Counted from the first letter of the stretch, positions 1 through 9,566 are shown. The stretch: 64,000 nucleotides of DNA from Paracoccus saliphilus (GCA_003255745.1 QKYL01000010.1:62001-126000); one strand, 5' to 3'. Program-made: numbers and translations. Notes: generated by a model from the letters alone, not told the origin.

Positions 1-873
1 ATCCGCGACTGGTTCGACGCCCGCCTGTCCGAAGGGACGCCGACCAAGAACATCAACACCGTCGCGCCCTTCCTGACGCTGGCCCATCTTTACGAACGCG
101 ACCGCAACCCGATGTGGCTGCCCTATCTGGACACCTGGGCCGAATGGGTCATGCACGAGATGCCGCGCACCCGCGAAGGCGGGCTGCAGCACATCGTCTA
201 CAACAGCGTCAACGACCAGCAGTTGTGGGACGACACGCTGATGATGTCGGTGATGCCCCTGGCCAAGATCGGCTTGGTGCTGGACCGCCCGCATTACGTG
301 GACGAAGCCAAGTACCAGTTCCTGCTGCACGCGCAGTATCTGGCCGACACGCAATCGGGCTTGTGGTTCCACGGCTGGACCTTTGATGGCGACCACAACT
401 TTGCCCGCGCGCTGTGGGCGCGGGGAAACAGCTGGATCACCATCGTGATCCCCGAGTTCATCGAGCTCTTGAACCTGCCCGAAGGCGACCCGACCCGCCG
501 CCACCTGTTGTCGCTGTTCAACCGGCAGGCCGCCGCGCTGCGGGACACGCAGGACGACAGCGGGTTGTGGCACACGCTGCTGGATGACAAGGACAGCTAT
601 CTGGAAACCTCGGCCGCGGCGGGTTTCGCGTATGGCCTGCTGAAGGGCGTGCGGCGCCGTTACCTGCCCGCCGACTATGCCCCCGTGGCCGAACGCGCGA
701 TCCGCGCCGTGATCGACAACATCAGCCCCGAGGGCGAGTTGCGGAACGTGTCCTTCGGCACCGCGATGGGCGGCGACCTGGATTACTACCGCCAGATCAA
801 GCAGACCTCGATGCCCTACGGGCAGGCGATGGCGATGCTGGCGCTGGCCGAATACCTGCGCGGCTATATCTGA
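1..873 (+). CDS. Glycoside hydrolase family 105/88-type unsaturated uronyl hydrolase (3' part)
   Basis: The frame is open from the first base, so the N-terminus lies outside the window; about 290 residues remain. The sequence resembles YteR-like unsaturated rhamnogalacturonyl/glucuronyl hydrolases, which remove the 4,5-unsaturated uronic acid left by polysaccharide lyases. Family-like stretches include 'QLWDDTLMMSVMPLAKIG' (with an acidic pair typical of the active site), 'FHGWTFDGDHNFARALWARGN' in shortened form, and a C-terminal 'GDLDYYRQI' followed by 'MPYGQAMAMLALAEY'. The (alpha/alpha)6 barrel pattern of Trp- and His-rich helices fits. No signal peptide can be judged. Only 27 bases separate it from the TRAP binding protein, so it probably belongs to one operon that imports and cleaves an acidic oligosaccharide. 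The substrate is inferred from family only. Confidence 0.85.
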   Translation: MRDWFDARLSEGTPTKNINTVAPFLTLAHLYERDRNPMWLPYLDTWAEWVMHEMPRTREGGLQHIVYNSVNDQQLWDDTLMMSVMPLAKIGLVLDRPHYVDEAKYQFLLHAQYLADTQSGLWFHGWTFDGDHNFARALWARGNSWITIVIPEFIELLNLPEGDPTRRHLLSLFNRQAAALRDTQDDSGLWHTLLDDKDSYLETSAAAGFAYGLLKGVRRRYLPADYAPVAERAIRAVIDNISPEGELRNVSFGTAMGGDLDYYRQIKQTSMPYGQAMAMLALAEYLRGYI

Positions 874-900
874 CGCGCCATTGTCCTTGGAGGAGGAGAC

Positions 901-1872
901 ATGATGACCCGCATGACGACGATGACGGCCCTGGCGCTGATCCTGGCCTCGGGCGCAGCCCAGGCCGAGACGCTGCGTTTCGGCTATGCCCAGAACGCGA
1001 CGCCCACGGTCGAGGCGATGCAGAAATTCGCGGAACTGGTCGAGGAAAAGACCGGCGGCGAAGTGACCGTCCAGTTCTTTCCCGACGGCCAGCTGGGCGG
1101 CGAACGCGAGATGGTCGAGATGGTGCAGGGCGGCGCGCTGGACATGACCAAGGTGTCAGGCGGGTTGCTGGAAAGTTTCGCCCCCGTCTATGGCGTTTTT
1201 CCGATGCCCTACCTGTTCGACGACCAGGACCATTTCTACCGAGTGATGGACGACGCGGCGATCATGCAGCCGATCTATGATGCGACCCGCGACCTGGGCT
1301 TTCTGGGCTTGACCTACTACAATTCGGGTGCGCGGAACTTCTACACCGTGAACAAGCCCGTGGAGACGGTCGAGGACCTGAAGGGCCTCAAGATCCGCGT
1401 GCTGCAAAGTCCCACTGCGATCCGCATGACCGAACTGCTGGGCGCCACGCCCGTCGCCATGGGCCAGGCCGAGGTCTATACCTCGCTGCAGCAGGGCGTC
1501 CTGGACGGGGCCGAAAACAACGAGTTCGCCCTGACCATCGCCCGCCATGCCGAGGTTGCCAACCATTACAGCGAGGACGGCCACAGCCGCATCCCCGACA
1601 TCCTGCTGATCGGCACCGCCGCGATGGACCGCCTGACCGACGAGCAGCGCACCGCCGTGACCGAAGCCGCAAAGGAATCGACCGAGTTCCACAAGTCGGT
1701 CTGGGACGCGGCCGTCGAGGCGGCGGCCAAGGAATCGGCCGAACAGTTCGGCGTGACCTTCCACCAGGTCGACAACGCGCCCTTCCGCGAGGCCGTCCAG
1801 CCGATGTATGACGAACTGCAGGGCGAGACGGCCGATGTCGTCGCGGCCATCCGCGGCGCCGGGGCACAGTGA
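901..1872 (+). CDS. dctP: TRAP transporter substrate-binding protein, DctP family
   Basis: This is a 323-residue periplasmic solute-binding protein. An N-terminal signal peptide ends near 'SGAAQA-ETLRF'. The body carries the family pattern 'GLKIRVLQSPTAIRM' (the arginine normally binds the substrate carboxylate) followed by 'MGQAEVYTSLQQGVLDGAEN', which is diagnostic of DctP proteins. The ATG follows a very strong GGAGGAGGA ribosome site. The gene overlaps the stop and start of the small membrane subunit, giving a dctPQM order. The upstream uronyl hydrolase suggests a uronate or small acidic sugar as ligand, but that is inference from context. Confidence 0.96.
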   Translation: MMTRMTTMTALALILASGAAQAETLRFGYAQNATPTVEAMQKFAELVEEKTGGEVTVQFFPDGQLGGEREMVEMVQGGALDMTKVSGGLLESFAPVYGVFPMPYLFDDQDHFYRVMDDAAIMQPIYDATRDLGFLGLTYYNSGARNFYTVNKPVETVEDLKGLKIRVLQSPTAIRMTELLGATPVAMGQAEVYTSLQQGVLDGAENNEFALTIARHAEVANHYSEDGHSRIPDILLIGTAAMDRLTDEQRTAVTEAAKESTEFHKSVWDAAVEAAAKESAEQFGVTFHQVDNAPFREAVQPMYDELQGETADVVAAIRGAGAQ

Positions 1873-2384
1873 TGGACAGGCTGCGGCGCGGGCTGGACAT
1901 GGTTCTGGGCGCCCTGTGCTGCAGCCTTCTGCTGGCGCTGGTCGCGGTCCTGGCATGGCAGGTCATCAGCCGCTATGCCCTGAGCGCACCGTCGTCGATG
2001 ACCGAGGAGATCCTGCGTTACGGCGTGATCTGGATGTCGATGCTGGGGGCGGCCTTTGCCACCGGCCGCGGCAGCCACATGAGCGTGGACATGCTGCGCG
2101 ACCGCTTGGCCGGCCGCGCGCGGCTGCGGCTTGATGCGCTGATCGCGCTGGCCTTTGTGGTCTTTGCGGGCGTCGTCCTGGTCTGGGGCGGCATGCAGGG
2201 CGTCAACATCGCCGCCCGCCAGACCAGCGCGGTCATGCGCATCCCGATGAGCTGGGTCTATCTATCGCTGCCGGTCAGCGGCGGGCTGATGATCCTCTAC
2301 AGCCTGCTGAACCTGGCCGACCTGATACGCGGGCGCACGCATCACGCCGATCCGGACCGGCAGGCCGAACTGATGGGGGAATGA
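1872..2384 (+). CDS. dctQ: TRAP transporter small membrane subunit, DctQ family
   Basis: The protein has 170 residues and four hydrophobic segments, as expected for the small DctQ subunit, with the typical internal pattern 'SSMTEEILRYGVIWMSMLGAA'. DctQ bridges the binding protein and the large DctM permease in the inner membrane. I chose the ATG at 1872 because its first base is the last base of the dctP TGA, a translational coupling overlap; an in-frame GTG one codon earlier is possible. The large subunit starts 3 bases after its stop. Confidence 0.94.
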   Translation: MDRLRRGLDMVLGALCCSLLLALVAVLAWQVISRYALSAPSSMTEEILRYGVIWMSMLGAAFATGRGSHMSVDMLRDRLAGRARLRLDALIALAFVVFAGVVLVWGGMQGVNIAARQTSAVMRIPMSWVYLSLPVSGGLMILYSLLNLADLIRGRTHHADPDRQAELMGE

Positions 2385-2387
2385 ACC

Positions 2388-3686
2388 ATGGCCGGTCCTG
2401 CCAGCCTGATCCTGATCTCGGTCTTCGGCGTCCTGACGGCTTTGGGCATTCCGCTGGCGCTGTCGATCACGGCGGCGGCCATCGCGGCGGTGCTGCTGGT
2501 CGTGCCCTTCGACATGGCGCTGTTCACCTCGGCGCAAAAGATGCTGGCCAGCCTGGACAGCTTTTCGCTGCTGGCGGTGCCGTTCTTCATCCTGTCGGGC
2601 GTCATCATGAATTCGGGCGGCATCGCGGTGCGGCTGGTGGATTTCGCCAAGCTGGTCGCGGGCCGCATCCCCGGATCGCTGGCCCAGACCAACATCGCGG
2701 GCAACATGCTGTTCGGCGCGATTTCGGGCTCGGCCATCGCGGCCTCGACCTCGATCGGCGGCGTGATGGTGCCCATGCAGAAACGCGAGGGCTATGACCC
2801 GGGCTTTGCGGCGGCGGTGAACATCGCCAGCGCGCCCACCGGCATGCTGATCCCGCCCTCGACCGCCTTCATCATCTATTCGCTGGTGGCGGGCGGTGCC
2901 TCGATCGCGGCACTGTTCATGGCGGGCGCGATGGCGGGGCTGATGTGGGGGCTTGGGATGATGATCCTGACCGGCGTCATCGCCCGCCGATCCGGCTGGC
3001 CGGTCGCCGGCCGGATCGGAATGCGGGACGCAATCCGCGTCATCGGCCGCGCGGTGCCCAGCCTGATGCTGATCGTCTTCATCATTGGCGGCATCATGCT
3101 GGGCATCGTCACCGCGGTCGAGGCCTCGGGCATCGCGGTCATCTACACGATGCTGCTGGCCTTCGTCATCCACCGCACCGTGCCGCTGCGCGCGCTGCCC
3201 GGCTTCCTGATGGAAACCGTGCAGATGACCGGCACGATCATGCTGCTTCTGGCGGCCTCGGCTGCGCTCAGCTTTGCGATGGCCTTTACCGGCATTCCGG
3301 CGGCTGTCACGGCGCTGATCCTGGCCATTTCGGAGGACCCGATCCTGGTCATGCTGATCATCAACATCGTGCTGCTGGTGGTGGGCTGCTTCATGGACAT
3401 GGGTCCGGCGATCCTGATCTTCACCCCGATCCTGCTGCCCATCGCGCAGAAGGTCGGCTATGATCCTGTGCATTTCGGCGTCATCATGATCTTCAACCTG
3501 GCGATCGGCACGATCACCCCGCCGGTGGGAACTGGCCTTTTCGTCGGCGCAGGCGTGGCGCGCGTTCGGGTGGAAACGGCGGTGCGGGCGCTTGGGCCGT
3601 TCTACCTGCTGCTGCTGGCGGTGCTGCTGCTGGTGACCTATGTTCCCGTGCTGACTATGTGGCTGCCGCGCCAGTTCGGGCTGTAG
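2388..3686 (+). CDS. dctM: TRAP transporter large permease subunit, DctM family
   Basis: This 432-residue, very hydrophobic protein forms the ion-coupled translocation channel. Recognisable DctM stretches are 'LDSFSLLAVPFFILSG', 'NIAGNMLFGAISGSAIAAS', 'ASAPTGMLIPPSTAFIIYS' and 'GTITPPVGTGLFVGAGVA'. Length and roughly twelve membrane helices fit the family. It is the last gene of the hydrolase-TRAP operon; a 67-base gap without a clear hairpin follows before the next gene. Confidence 0.96.
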   Translation: MAGPASLILISVFGVLTALGIPLALSITAAAIAAVLLVVPFDMALFTSAQKMLASLDSFSLLAVPFFILSGVIMNSGGIAVRLVDFAKLVAGRIPGSLAQTNIAGNMLFGAISGSAIAASTSIGGVMVPMQKREGYDPGFAAAVNIASAPTGMLIPPSTAFIIYSLVAGGASIAALFMAGAMAGLMWGLGMMILTGVIARRSGWPVAGRIGMRDAIRVIGRAVPSLMLIVFIIGGIMLGIVTAVEASGIAVIYTMLLAFVIHRTVPLRALPGFLMETVQMTGTIMLLLAASAALSFAMAFTGIPAAVTALILAISEDPILVMLIINIVLLVVGCFMDMGPAILIFTPILLPIAQKVGYDPVHFGVIMIFNLAIGTITPPVGTGLFVGAGVARVRVETAVRALGPFYLLLLAVLLLVTYVPVLTMWLPRQFGL

Positions 3687-3753
3687 CCCGACCCGGCTTG
3701 AGCCCGGCGCCCCGACGTGAAAACCTGTGGTCGATGCCGCAGGAGGGGACGCG

Positions 3754-5094
3754 ATGATGACTGCACCCACGGGGGCGCTGACGGACGAGGCGCAGGGCTT
3801 TCTGGACGCCCATCCGGAGGTCGAGGCGATCGATATCCTGCTGTCGGACCTGCACGGCATCGGGCGCGGTAAGATGATCCGCCGGCATGAACTGACGTCG
3901 CTGTTCCGGTCCGGGCGGGGGATGCCGGCCTCGCTCTTCGCGCAGGACGTCGAGGGCAATGACGTGCCCGCCGCCTTAGCCACGCAGACTGATGGCGGCG
4001 GCGACAGCCTGTGCTGGCCGGTGCCGGGGACCCTGGGCCGGCAACCCAATGGGCGCGGGCTGGTGCTGCTGCAGATGTTCGACCGGCAGGGCGGGCCTGT
4101 ACCCCATGACCCGCGCGGTGCGATGATGGCCCAGATCGCGCGCGCCTGCGCTGCCGGCTATCAGCCGATGGGTGCGCTGGAACTTGAATTTTACCTGCTG
4201 GACGCAGAGGGCGGCATGGCGCGCGCGCCGCTTGGGCGGCGGCGGCTTTCCGGAACAAACTGCATGTCGGTGGATGAACTGGACGAGATGTCGCCTTTTT
4301 TCGATGCCGTCTATGCGGCGGCCCACAGCTTCGGCCTGCCGCTGGAAACGCTGATCTCGGAATACGCGCCGGGCCAGTTCGAACTGACGCTGCGCTATCG
4401 CGATCTGGCGCGGGCCGCGGACGACATCGTGCTGGTCCGCCAGATCCTGCGCAGCACGGCCCGTCGCTTTGGCATGCGCACCTGTTTCATGGCCAAGCCC
4501 TTTGGCGGCCGGTCGGGGTCGGGGATGCACCTGCACCTGTCCCTGACCGATTTGCGGGGCGGGGCGAACCTTTTTGCCGATGGCCCGAATGGTGACCTGT
4601 CGCCCCTGATGCTGTCGGCCATCGGCGGGGTCAGGGCCGCGATGGCCGACAGCATGCTGGTGCTGGGGCCGACGCTGAATTCCTGGCGCCGCCTGTCGGG
4701 CGCGATCTATTCGCCGGCCTGCAACAGCTGGGGACTGGACGACCGGAACGTGGCCCTGCGGATCCCCGGTGGCGATGGGGCCGCGCGTCATTTCGAACAT
4801 CGCGTGGCGGGGGTGGATGCCAATCCCTATCTGGTCGCGGCCTGTGTGCTGGGCAGTGCACTGGACGGGCTGGAGACGCGGGCCGATCCGGGTCCCCCAT
4901 CCTCGACCGATGGCGCGCCGCCGCTGCCGCGTAACTGGTCGCAGGCGGTCCGGGCCTTCGCGGGTTCTGCCACCATGCGGCGCATTTTCGGCCCCGACCT
5001 GCACACCGCCTATGCAGCGGTCAAGCAGCACGAGGTCGCGCGCCTGGCCGATCACGTCACCGATATCGAATGGCAGCTTTACGGCACGCTCTAG
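3754..5094 (+). CDS. Glutamine synthetase family ligase (gamma-glutamylpolyamine synthetase-like)
   Basis: The 446-residue product has the GS beta-grasp and catalytic domains. ATP and metal motifs are visible: 'LELEFYLLD', 'APGQFELTLRYRD', 'KPFGGRSGSGMHLHLSLTD', 'NSWRRLSGA' and 'ARHFEHRVAGVDANPYLVAA'. These fit the GlnA/PuuA-like group that joins glutamate to ammonia or an amine rather than housekeeping GlnA, which is longer. The ATG at 3754 is preceded by AGGAGGGG, so I prefer it to an in-frame GTG at 3727. Neighbours do not fix the substrate. It converges with the CoA-transferase gene, leaving only 6 bases. The role in polyamine use is possible but unproven. Confidence 0.85.
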   Translation: MMTAPTGALTDEAQGFLDAHPEVEAIDILLSDLHGIGRGKMIRRHELTSLFRSGRGMPASLFAQDVEGNDVPAALATQTDGGGDSLCWPVPGTLGRQPNGRGLVLLQMFDRQGGPVPHDPRGAMMAQIARACAAGYQPMGALELEFYLLDAEGGMARAPLGRRRLSGTNCMSVDELDEMSPFFDAVYAAAHSFGLPLETLISEYAPGQFELTLRYRDLARAADDIVLVRQILRSTARRFGMRTCFMAKPFGGRSGSGMHLHLSLTDLRGGANLFADGPNGDLSPLMLSAIGGVRAAMADSMLVLGPTLNSWRRLSGAIYSPACNSWGLDDRNVALRIPGGDGAARHFEHRVAGVDANPYLVAACVLGSALDGLETRADPGPPSSTDGAPPLPRNWSQAVRAFAGSATMRRIFGPDLHTAYAAVKQHEVARLADHVTDIEWQLYGTL

Positions 5095-5100
5095 CGGCGG

Positions 5101-6258
5101 TCACGCCTTGGGCATGTCACCGAACTGCCAGCGGCCGTCGCCCAGCAGGGGGCTGGCCCGGTTCAGCGCCAGCGGGCTGCGCGAAAACCGCAGCGGCGTG
5201 CGCAGGCCGGCAATGCCCTCTGGTGCGATCACCATCTCGCGCGCGACGATCTGAGGATCGGCCAGTGCCTCGTGCACCCGGTTGATCGGACCACAGGGAA
5301 CGCCGGCGGCGGTCAGTGTCTCGATCAGCGCGGCGCGGGACCGCTGCCGGGTTGCGTCTTCCATCAGTGCCACCAGTCGCTCGCGATGGGCCACGCGGGC
5401 GCCGTTGGTCGCGAAATCCGGCTGCCCTGCCAGATCTGCCAGGTCCAGCGCCCGGCACAGCGCCGCAAACTGCCGGTCGTTGCCGCAGGCGATGACCACA
5501 TGCCCGTCCGCGGCCGGAAACACCTGATAGGGCACGATGTTCGGATGCGCGTTCCCCAGGCGCGACGGCACCAGCCCGCCCAGCAGGTGGTTGGTGGCCT
5601 GGTTGGCCAGCGCCGCCACGCCGCAATCCATCAGCGACAGGTCCAGATGCTGGCCCAGACCGGACCGCGCCCGTTCGGCCAGGGCGGCCTGGATGCCGAT
5701 CACGCCGTAAAGCCCGGTCAGGATGTCGATCCAGGCGACGCCGATCTTCTGCGGCTGGCCGTCGGGTTCGCCCGTCAGGTCCATGATCCCGCACAGGCCC
5801 TGGATCATGAAGTCGTAGCCCGGCTGCTGCGCGCGTGGCCCGTCCTGGCCAAAGCCCGTGACCGAGGCATAGACCAGACCGGGATTGTCCCTGGACAGGC
5901 TGGGATAGTCCAACCCAAACCGGGCCAGCCCCCCGACCTTGAAGTTCTCGATCACGACATCGGCCCCGGCGATCAGCGCCTTTAGCCGCGTCAGGTCATC
6001 CGCATCGGCAAAGTCGCAGGTGACCGAGGTCTTGCCGCGGTTGGCCGCGTGGAAATAGGCGGCCACGCGTTCCGTCCCGCCATCCGCGCGCGGGCGGTCG
6101 ATGAAGGGCGGCCCCCAGCTGCGCGTGTCGTCGCCACCTGGCGCCTCGACCTTGATGACCTCGGCCCCCAGGTCGGCCAGGGTCTGGCCGATCCAGGGAC
6201 CGGCCAGGATCCGCGCCAGTTCGACGACCTTCAGGCCCCTCAGCGGCGCGTCCGACAT
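5101..6258 (-). CDS. Family III (CaiB/BaiF) CoA-transferase, probable glutarate CoA-transferase
   Basis: The protein has 385 residues and opens with the classic family III signature 'LKVVELARILAGPWIGQTLADLGAEV' (quoted here in part as a pattern); 'DVVIENFKVGGLARFGLDY' is also typical and contains a conserved Asn and Phe. The catalytic Asp lies in 'GFGQDGPRAQQPGYDFMIQG' further on. Family III enzymes move CoA between carboxylic acids. It overlaps the stop of the glutaryl-CoA dehydrogenase gene by one base, so the two are translationally coupled, and succinyl-CoA:glutarate CoA-transfer is the natural reading. Substrate is inferred from this context. Confidence 0.88.
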   Translation of the reverse strand: MSDAPLRGLKVVELARILAGPWIGQTLADLGAEVIKVEAPGGDDTRSWGPPFIDRPRADGGTERVAAYFHAANRGKTSVTCDFADADDLTRLKALIAGADVVIENFKVGGLARFGLDYPSLSRDNPGLVYASVTGFGQDGPRAQQPGYDFMIQGLCGIMDLTGEPDGQPQKIGVAWIDILTGLYGVIGIQAALAERARSGLGQHLDLSLMDCGVAALANQATNHLLGGLVPSRLGNAHPNIVPYQVFPAADGHVVIACGNDRQFAALCRALDLADLAGQPDFATNGARVAHRERLVALMEDATRQRSRAALIETLTAAGVPCGPINRVHEALADPQIVAREMVIAPEGIAGLRTPLRFSRSPLALNRASPLLGDGRWQFGDMPKA

Positions 6259-7457
6259 CAGCCGAACGCTTGCAGGCCGGTCTGGGCGCGGCCCAGGATC
6301 AGGGCGTGGACGTCATGCGTGCCCTCGTAGGTGTTCACCGTTTCCAGGTTCTGGGAATGGCGCATGACGTGATACTCGATCTGGATGCCGTTTCCGCCAT
6401 GCATGTCGCGGGCCATCCGCGCAATGTCCAAAGCCTTGCCGCAATTGTTGCGCTTGATCAGCGATATCATCTCGGGTGCAAAGCGGCCCTCGTCGAACAG
6501 GCGGCCGACGCGCAGGCTGGCCTGCAGGCCCAAGGCAATCTCGGTCTGCATGTCGGCCAGCTTCTTCTGGTACAGCTGGGTCGCGGCCAGCGGGCGGTTG
6601 AACTGCTTGCGGTCCATGCCATAGCGGTGGGCGCGGAACCAGCAATCTTCGGCCGCCCCCATGACGCCCCAGCTGATGCCATAGCGGGCGCGGTTCAGAC
6701 AGCCAAAGGGACCGCCCATCCCTTCGATGCCGGGCAACAGCGCCTCTTCGCCGACCTCGACATCCTCCATCACGATCTCGCCGGTGATGGATGCCCGCAG
6801 GCTCAGCTTGCCGCCGATCTTGGGGGCGGACAGGCCCTTCATGCCCTTTTCCAGCACAAAGCCGCGCACCTTGCCGCCATGCGCCTCGGACTTGGCCCAG
6901 ACCACGAAGACATCCGCAATCGGGCTGTTCGAGATCCACATCTTGGCCCCGTTCAGGCGGTATCCGCCGTCGGTCGGGGTGGCGCGGGTCTTCATGCCGC
7001 CGGGGTCCGACCCCGCGTCGGGCTCGGTCAGGCCAAAGCAGCCGATCCATTCGCCGCTGGCAAGTTTCGGCAGGTATTTCCGCTTCTGCGCCTCCGAGCC
7101 ATAGGCATGGATCGGGAACATCACCAGGCTGGACTGCACCGACATCATCGAACGATAGCCGCTGTCCACCCGCTCGACCTCGCGCGCGACCAGGCCATAG
7201 GAGACATAGGAGGCGCCGACCCCGCCATATTCCTCGGGGATGGTCACGCCCAGCAGGCCCGACGCGCCCATCTCGCGAAAGATCTCGGGATCGGTTTCCT
7301 CGTTCAGATAGGCCTTCTCGATCCGCGGCAGCAGCCGGTCCTTGGCAAAGGCCGCGGCGGTGTCGCGGACCATGCGCTCGTCCTCGGACAGCTGGTCCTC
7401 CAGCAGAAAGGGGTCCTGCCAGTTGAAGCTTTCGCCCTTGTGGGAATGTCCTGCCAT
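6258..7457 (-). CDS. gcdH: Glutaryl-CoA dehydrogenase
   Basis: The 399-residue acyl-CoA dehydrogenase family flavoprotein oxidises and decarboxylates glutaryl-CoA to crotonyl-CoA in lysine and glutarate breakdown. GcdH-type features include '[17 protein letters not shown]' near the N-terminus, '[20 protein letters not shown]' and the C-terminal '[16 protein letters not shown]', which carries the catalytic glutamate and is characteristic of GcdH. I chose the ATG at 7457 because GGAGGATC lies at good spacing; an upstream ATG would add a ten-residue tail. It is the first gene of a two-gene operon with the CoA-transferase and is divergent from a LysR regulator. Confidence 0.95.
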   Translation of the reverse strand: MAGHSHKGESFNWQDPFLLEDQLSEDERMVRDTAAAFAKDRLLPRIEKAYLNEETDPEIFREMGASGLLGVTIPEEYGGVGASYVSYGLVAREVERVDSGYRSMMSVQSSLVMFPIHAYGSEAQKRKYLPKLASGEWIGCFGLTEPDAGSDPGGMKTRATPTDGGYRLNGAKMWISNSPIADVFVVWAKSEAHGGKVRGFVLEKGMKGLSAPKIGGKLSLRASITGEIVMEDVEVGEEALLPGIEGMGGPFGCLNRARYGISWGVMGAAEDCWFRAHRYGMDRKQFNRPLAATQLYQKKLADMQTEIALGLQASLRVGRLFDEGRFAPEMISLIKRNNCGKALDIARMARDMHGGNGIQIEYHVMRHSQNLETVNTYEGTHDVHALILGRAQTGLQAFG

Positions 7458-7531
7458 CGTCCGATCCTCCGCTGCAGCCATCATCATTCGCTTGCGACAG
7501 GTTCTAGCGACTTGACGGCAGGATGAAACGG

Positions 7532-7543
7532 ATATGATCGTAT
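7532..7543. promoter_or_regulatory. Candidate LysR-type operator in the gcdH / lysR intergenic region
   Basis: ATATGATCGTAT is a near-palindrome in the 112-base gap between the divergent gcdH and LysR genes, where a LysR regulator would be expected to bind. It is a candidate from position and symmetry only; T-N11-A type sites are short and common. Confidence 0.3.
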
Positions 7544-7569
7544 GAGTTCATTCGGTTTTGGAATATTCC

Positions 7570-8466
7570 ATGCGTCCCCGCCGCTTCCTGCCCTCGCTGA
7601 ACCTCCTGCTGGCCTTTGACGCGGTGATCCGGCACGGATCGGTCACGGCGGCGGCCGACGACCTGTCGCTGACCCAAAGTGCCGTCAGCCGCCTGGTGCA
7701 GGCGCTGGAGGAGCAATTGGGCTGCACGCTGTTCCTGCGCGAACGCAAGCGGCTGATGCCCACGGCGGCGGCGCTGGCCTATCAGCGCGACATCACGCGG
7801 GCGCTGGACCTGATCCGCAACGCATCCATGAACGTGGTGACCAATCCGGAAGGGGGCACCCTGTCGCTGGCGGCGCTGCCCACCTTCGCGACGCGCTGGC
7901 TGGGGCCGCGCCTGGCGCAGTTCCTGACCAAGCATCCGGGCATCTCGGTCAACCTCTCCACGCGTATCCAGCGGTTCGATTTCCAGACCGAGATCTTTGA
8001 CGCGGTGATCTTCTACGGTGCGCCGGACTGGGGCCAAGCCCAGCATCTGGAACTGTTTCCCGAACGCTTGACCGCCTGCGCCGCCCCGGAATTCCTGCAC
8101 CGCCACCCGATCGCGGCACCGACGGATCTGGACGGCCTGCCGTTGATGCACTTGGAGAGCCGGGTCCAGGCTTGGGACGACTGGTTCCGAGGGCAAGGGG
8201 CCGAGCCGCGTCCCGCAGCGGGCATGCGGATGGACACGTTTTCGATGATGGTGCAGGCGTCGATCTCTGGGATCGGTGTGGCGCTGCTGCCCGATTACCT
8301 GGCGCAGATCGAGATCGCCGAGGGCCGGCTTTGCCCGATCCTGAAACCCGCCGTGCCCGCCGAGGGCAGCTATTGGCTGGCTTGGCCCGAGACCAAGCAC
8401 GGCTATGGTCCGATCATCGCCTTCCGGCAGTGGATGGCGCAGGCGGCCCGTCAGGATGCAGACTGA
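7570..8466 (+). CDS. LysR-family transcriptional regulator of the glutaryl-CoA genes
   Basis: The 298-residue protein has an N-terminal winged helix-turn-helix ('GSVTAAADDLSLTQSAVSRL') and a C-terminal periplasmic-binding-like effector domain, the usual LTTR length. It resembles GcdR/GcvA-type regulators, which often sit beside gcdH. It is divergent from gcdH with a 112-base shared control region. The ATG at 7570 starts directly on the conserved 'RRFLPSLNLLLAFDAV' stretch; a TTG four codons earlier is possible. Its 3' end overlaps the convergent AraC-type gene by about 53 bases. Confidence 0.9.
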   Translation: MRPRRFLPSLNLLLAFDAVIRHGSVTAAADDLSLTQSAVSRLVQALEEQLGCTLFLRERKRLMPTAAALAYQRDITRALDLIRNASMNVVTNPEGGTLSLAALPTFATRWLGPRLAQFLTKHPGISVNLSTRIQRFDFQTEIFDAVIFYGAPDWGQAQHLELFPERLTACAAPEFLHRHPIAAPTDLDGLPLMHLESRVQAWDDWFRGQGAEPRPAAGMRMDTFSMMVQASISGIGVALLPDYLAQIEIAEGRLCPILKPAVPAEGSYWLAWPETKHGYGPIIAFRQWMAQAARQDAD

Positions 8467-9445
8467 TGCGTCGCGCGGTGCGAAAGGCGGCTGGAGTGCT
8501 GCCCGACCACTTCAGGAAGGCGCGGTGGAAGGCGCTGGGTTCGGCATAGCCTAGGCGTGCGGCGATCTCGGTCACGGGGGCATCCTCGGTGGTCAGCAGG
8601 CGGCGCGCCTCGGCCTGACGCATCTCGTCGCGCAGGGCGGAAAAGCTTTGGCCCTCGGACCGCAGGCGGCGGCGCAGGGTGGCGGGCGACAGCGCCAGGT
8701 CATGCGCCAGCCGCTCGAAGTCGGGCCAGTCGCCGGGCGGCAGCGCGCGCAGCCGGGTGCGGATGCGCGTCGACAGGTCCTGGTCGTGGCGATAGCGCAG
8801 CAGGATGTTGGCCGGCGCACCGCGCAGGAACCCCTGCAGCGCCGCATTGCTGCGGATCGGCGCCAAGGCGAGGTAGGTGGCCGAGAAGCCCAGGCAGGTC
8901 TCGGGCTGGTCAAAGCGGACGGGCGCGCCGAAGAACTGGCCATAGTCGCTGCGGTTGTTCGGGGCAGGGCAGGCGAAATCGACCTGCATCAGCGGGATGC
9001 GGCGACCGATCAGCCAGCACATCACCCCCATCAGGATCAGCCAGTAGGTCCGATAGGCGAAGGCCGGGCGCGGGCCGTCGCGGTCGGTCAGCACGATCTG
9101 CGCGCGGCCGTCCTGCTGGCGCAGCTGGCCTGCCGGGTCGTCCAGCACGACGGTCAGGAACAACAGCGCCCGGCGCAGCGCGTGATCCAGCGTCCGGGCA
9201 TGAAGAACGGCCTGGCACAGCAGCTGAAAGCTGCCGGGCCGCATGGGGCGGGCGCCAAGGCTAAAAAATTCGTCCCCCAGGGCGTGGCTGATCGCCAGCC
9301 ACAGCCGACCATATTGCAGGTTCGTCACGGGGGCGGCGGGATCGGCGATGCCGGCCGCGCGCAGGGCTCCGGCCCGATCCAGGCCCGCAGCGTCCAGCGC
9401 GGCCAGCGCATCCTCCACGAACCCGGCCGAGATCTGCCGCTGCAT
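8414..9445 (-). CDS. AraC-family transcriptional regulator (arabinose-binding-like N-domain)
   Basis: The product has 343 residues. The C-terminal third is an AraC DNA-binding domain with two helix-turn-helices: '[19 protein letters not shown]' and '[20 protein letters not shown]'. The N-terminal two thirds match the arabinose-binding-like domain of OruR/QdhR-type regulators. The ATG at 9445 begins at 'MQRQISAGF'; an open frame continues upstream but has no family similarity. It is divergent from the dehydrogenase-thiolase pair and probably controls it. The 3' end overlaps the convergent LysR gene. Confidence 0.88.
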   Translation of the reverse strand: MQRQISAGFVEDALAALDAAGLDRAGALRAAGIADPAAPVTNLQYGRLWLAISHALGDEFFSLGARPMRPGSFQLLCQAVLHARTLDHALRRALLFLTVVLDDPAGQLRQQDGRAQIVLTDRDGPRPAFAYRTYWLILMGVMCWLIGRRIPLMQVDFACPAPNNRSDYGQFFGAPVRFDQPETCLGFSATYLALAPIRSNAALQGFLRGAPANILLRYRHDQDLSTRIRTRLRALPPGDWPDFERLAHDLALSPATLRRRLRSEGQSFSALRDEMRQAEARRLLTTEDAPVTEIAARLGYAEPSAFHRAFLKWSGSTPAAFRTARRISLHPDGPPAPSTAGRR

Positions 9446-9493
9446 CCTGTCGCCTATGTTGCAAAACCGATCAATGATTTTGGCCGCGAATGT

Positions 9494-9507
9494 CATTGCA
9501 TGCAATG
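9494..9507. promoter_or_regulatory. Perfect 14-base palindrome, candidate operator of the AraC-type regulator
   Basis: CATTGCATGCAATG is a perfect palindrome in the 121-base gap between the divergent AraC-type gene and the short-chain dehydrogenase gene. Position and symmetry suggest a regulator-binding site; no experimental basis. Confidence 0.4.
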
Positions 9508-9566
9508 CCCGTGCGCGTACCCTGCCGCCGGAAGCCCCTGCGACGCGGGGCGAGGGGGGACGGAAG

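Noticed and set aside
2262..4049. A 595-residue open frame on the minus strand across dctM and the GS-like gene
   Set aside because: His/Arg/Gln-rich with no domain; it mirrors the codon bias of the real plus-strand genes.
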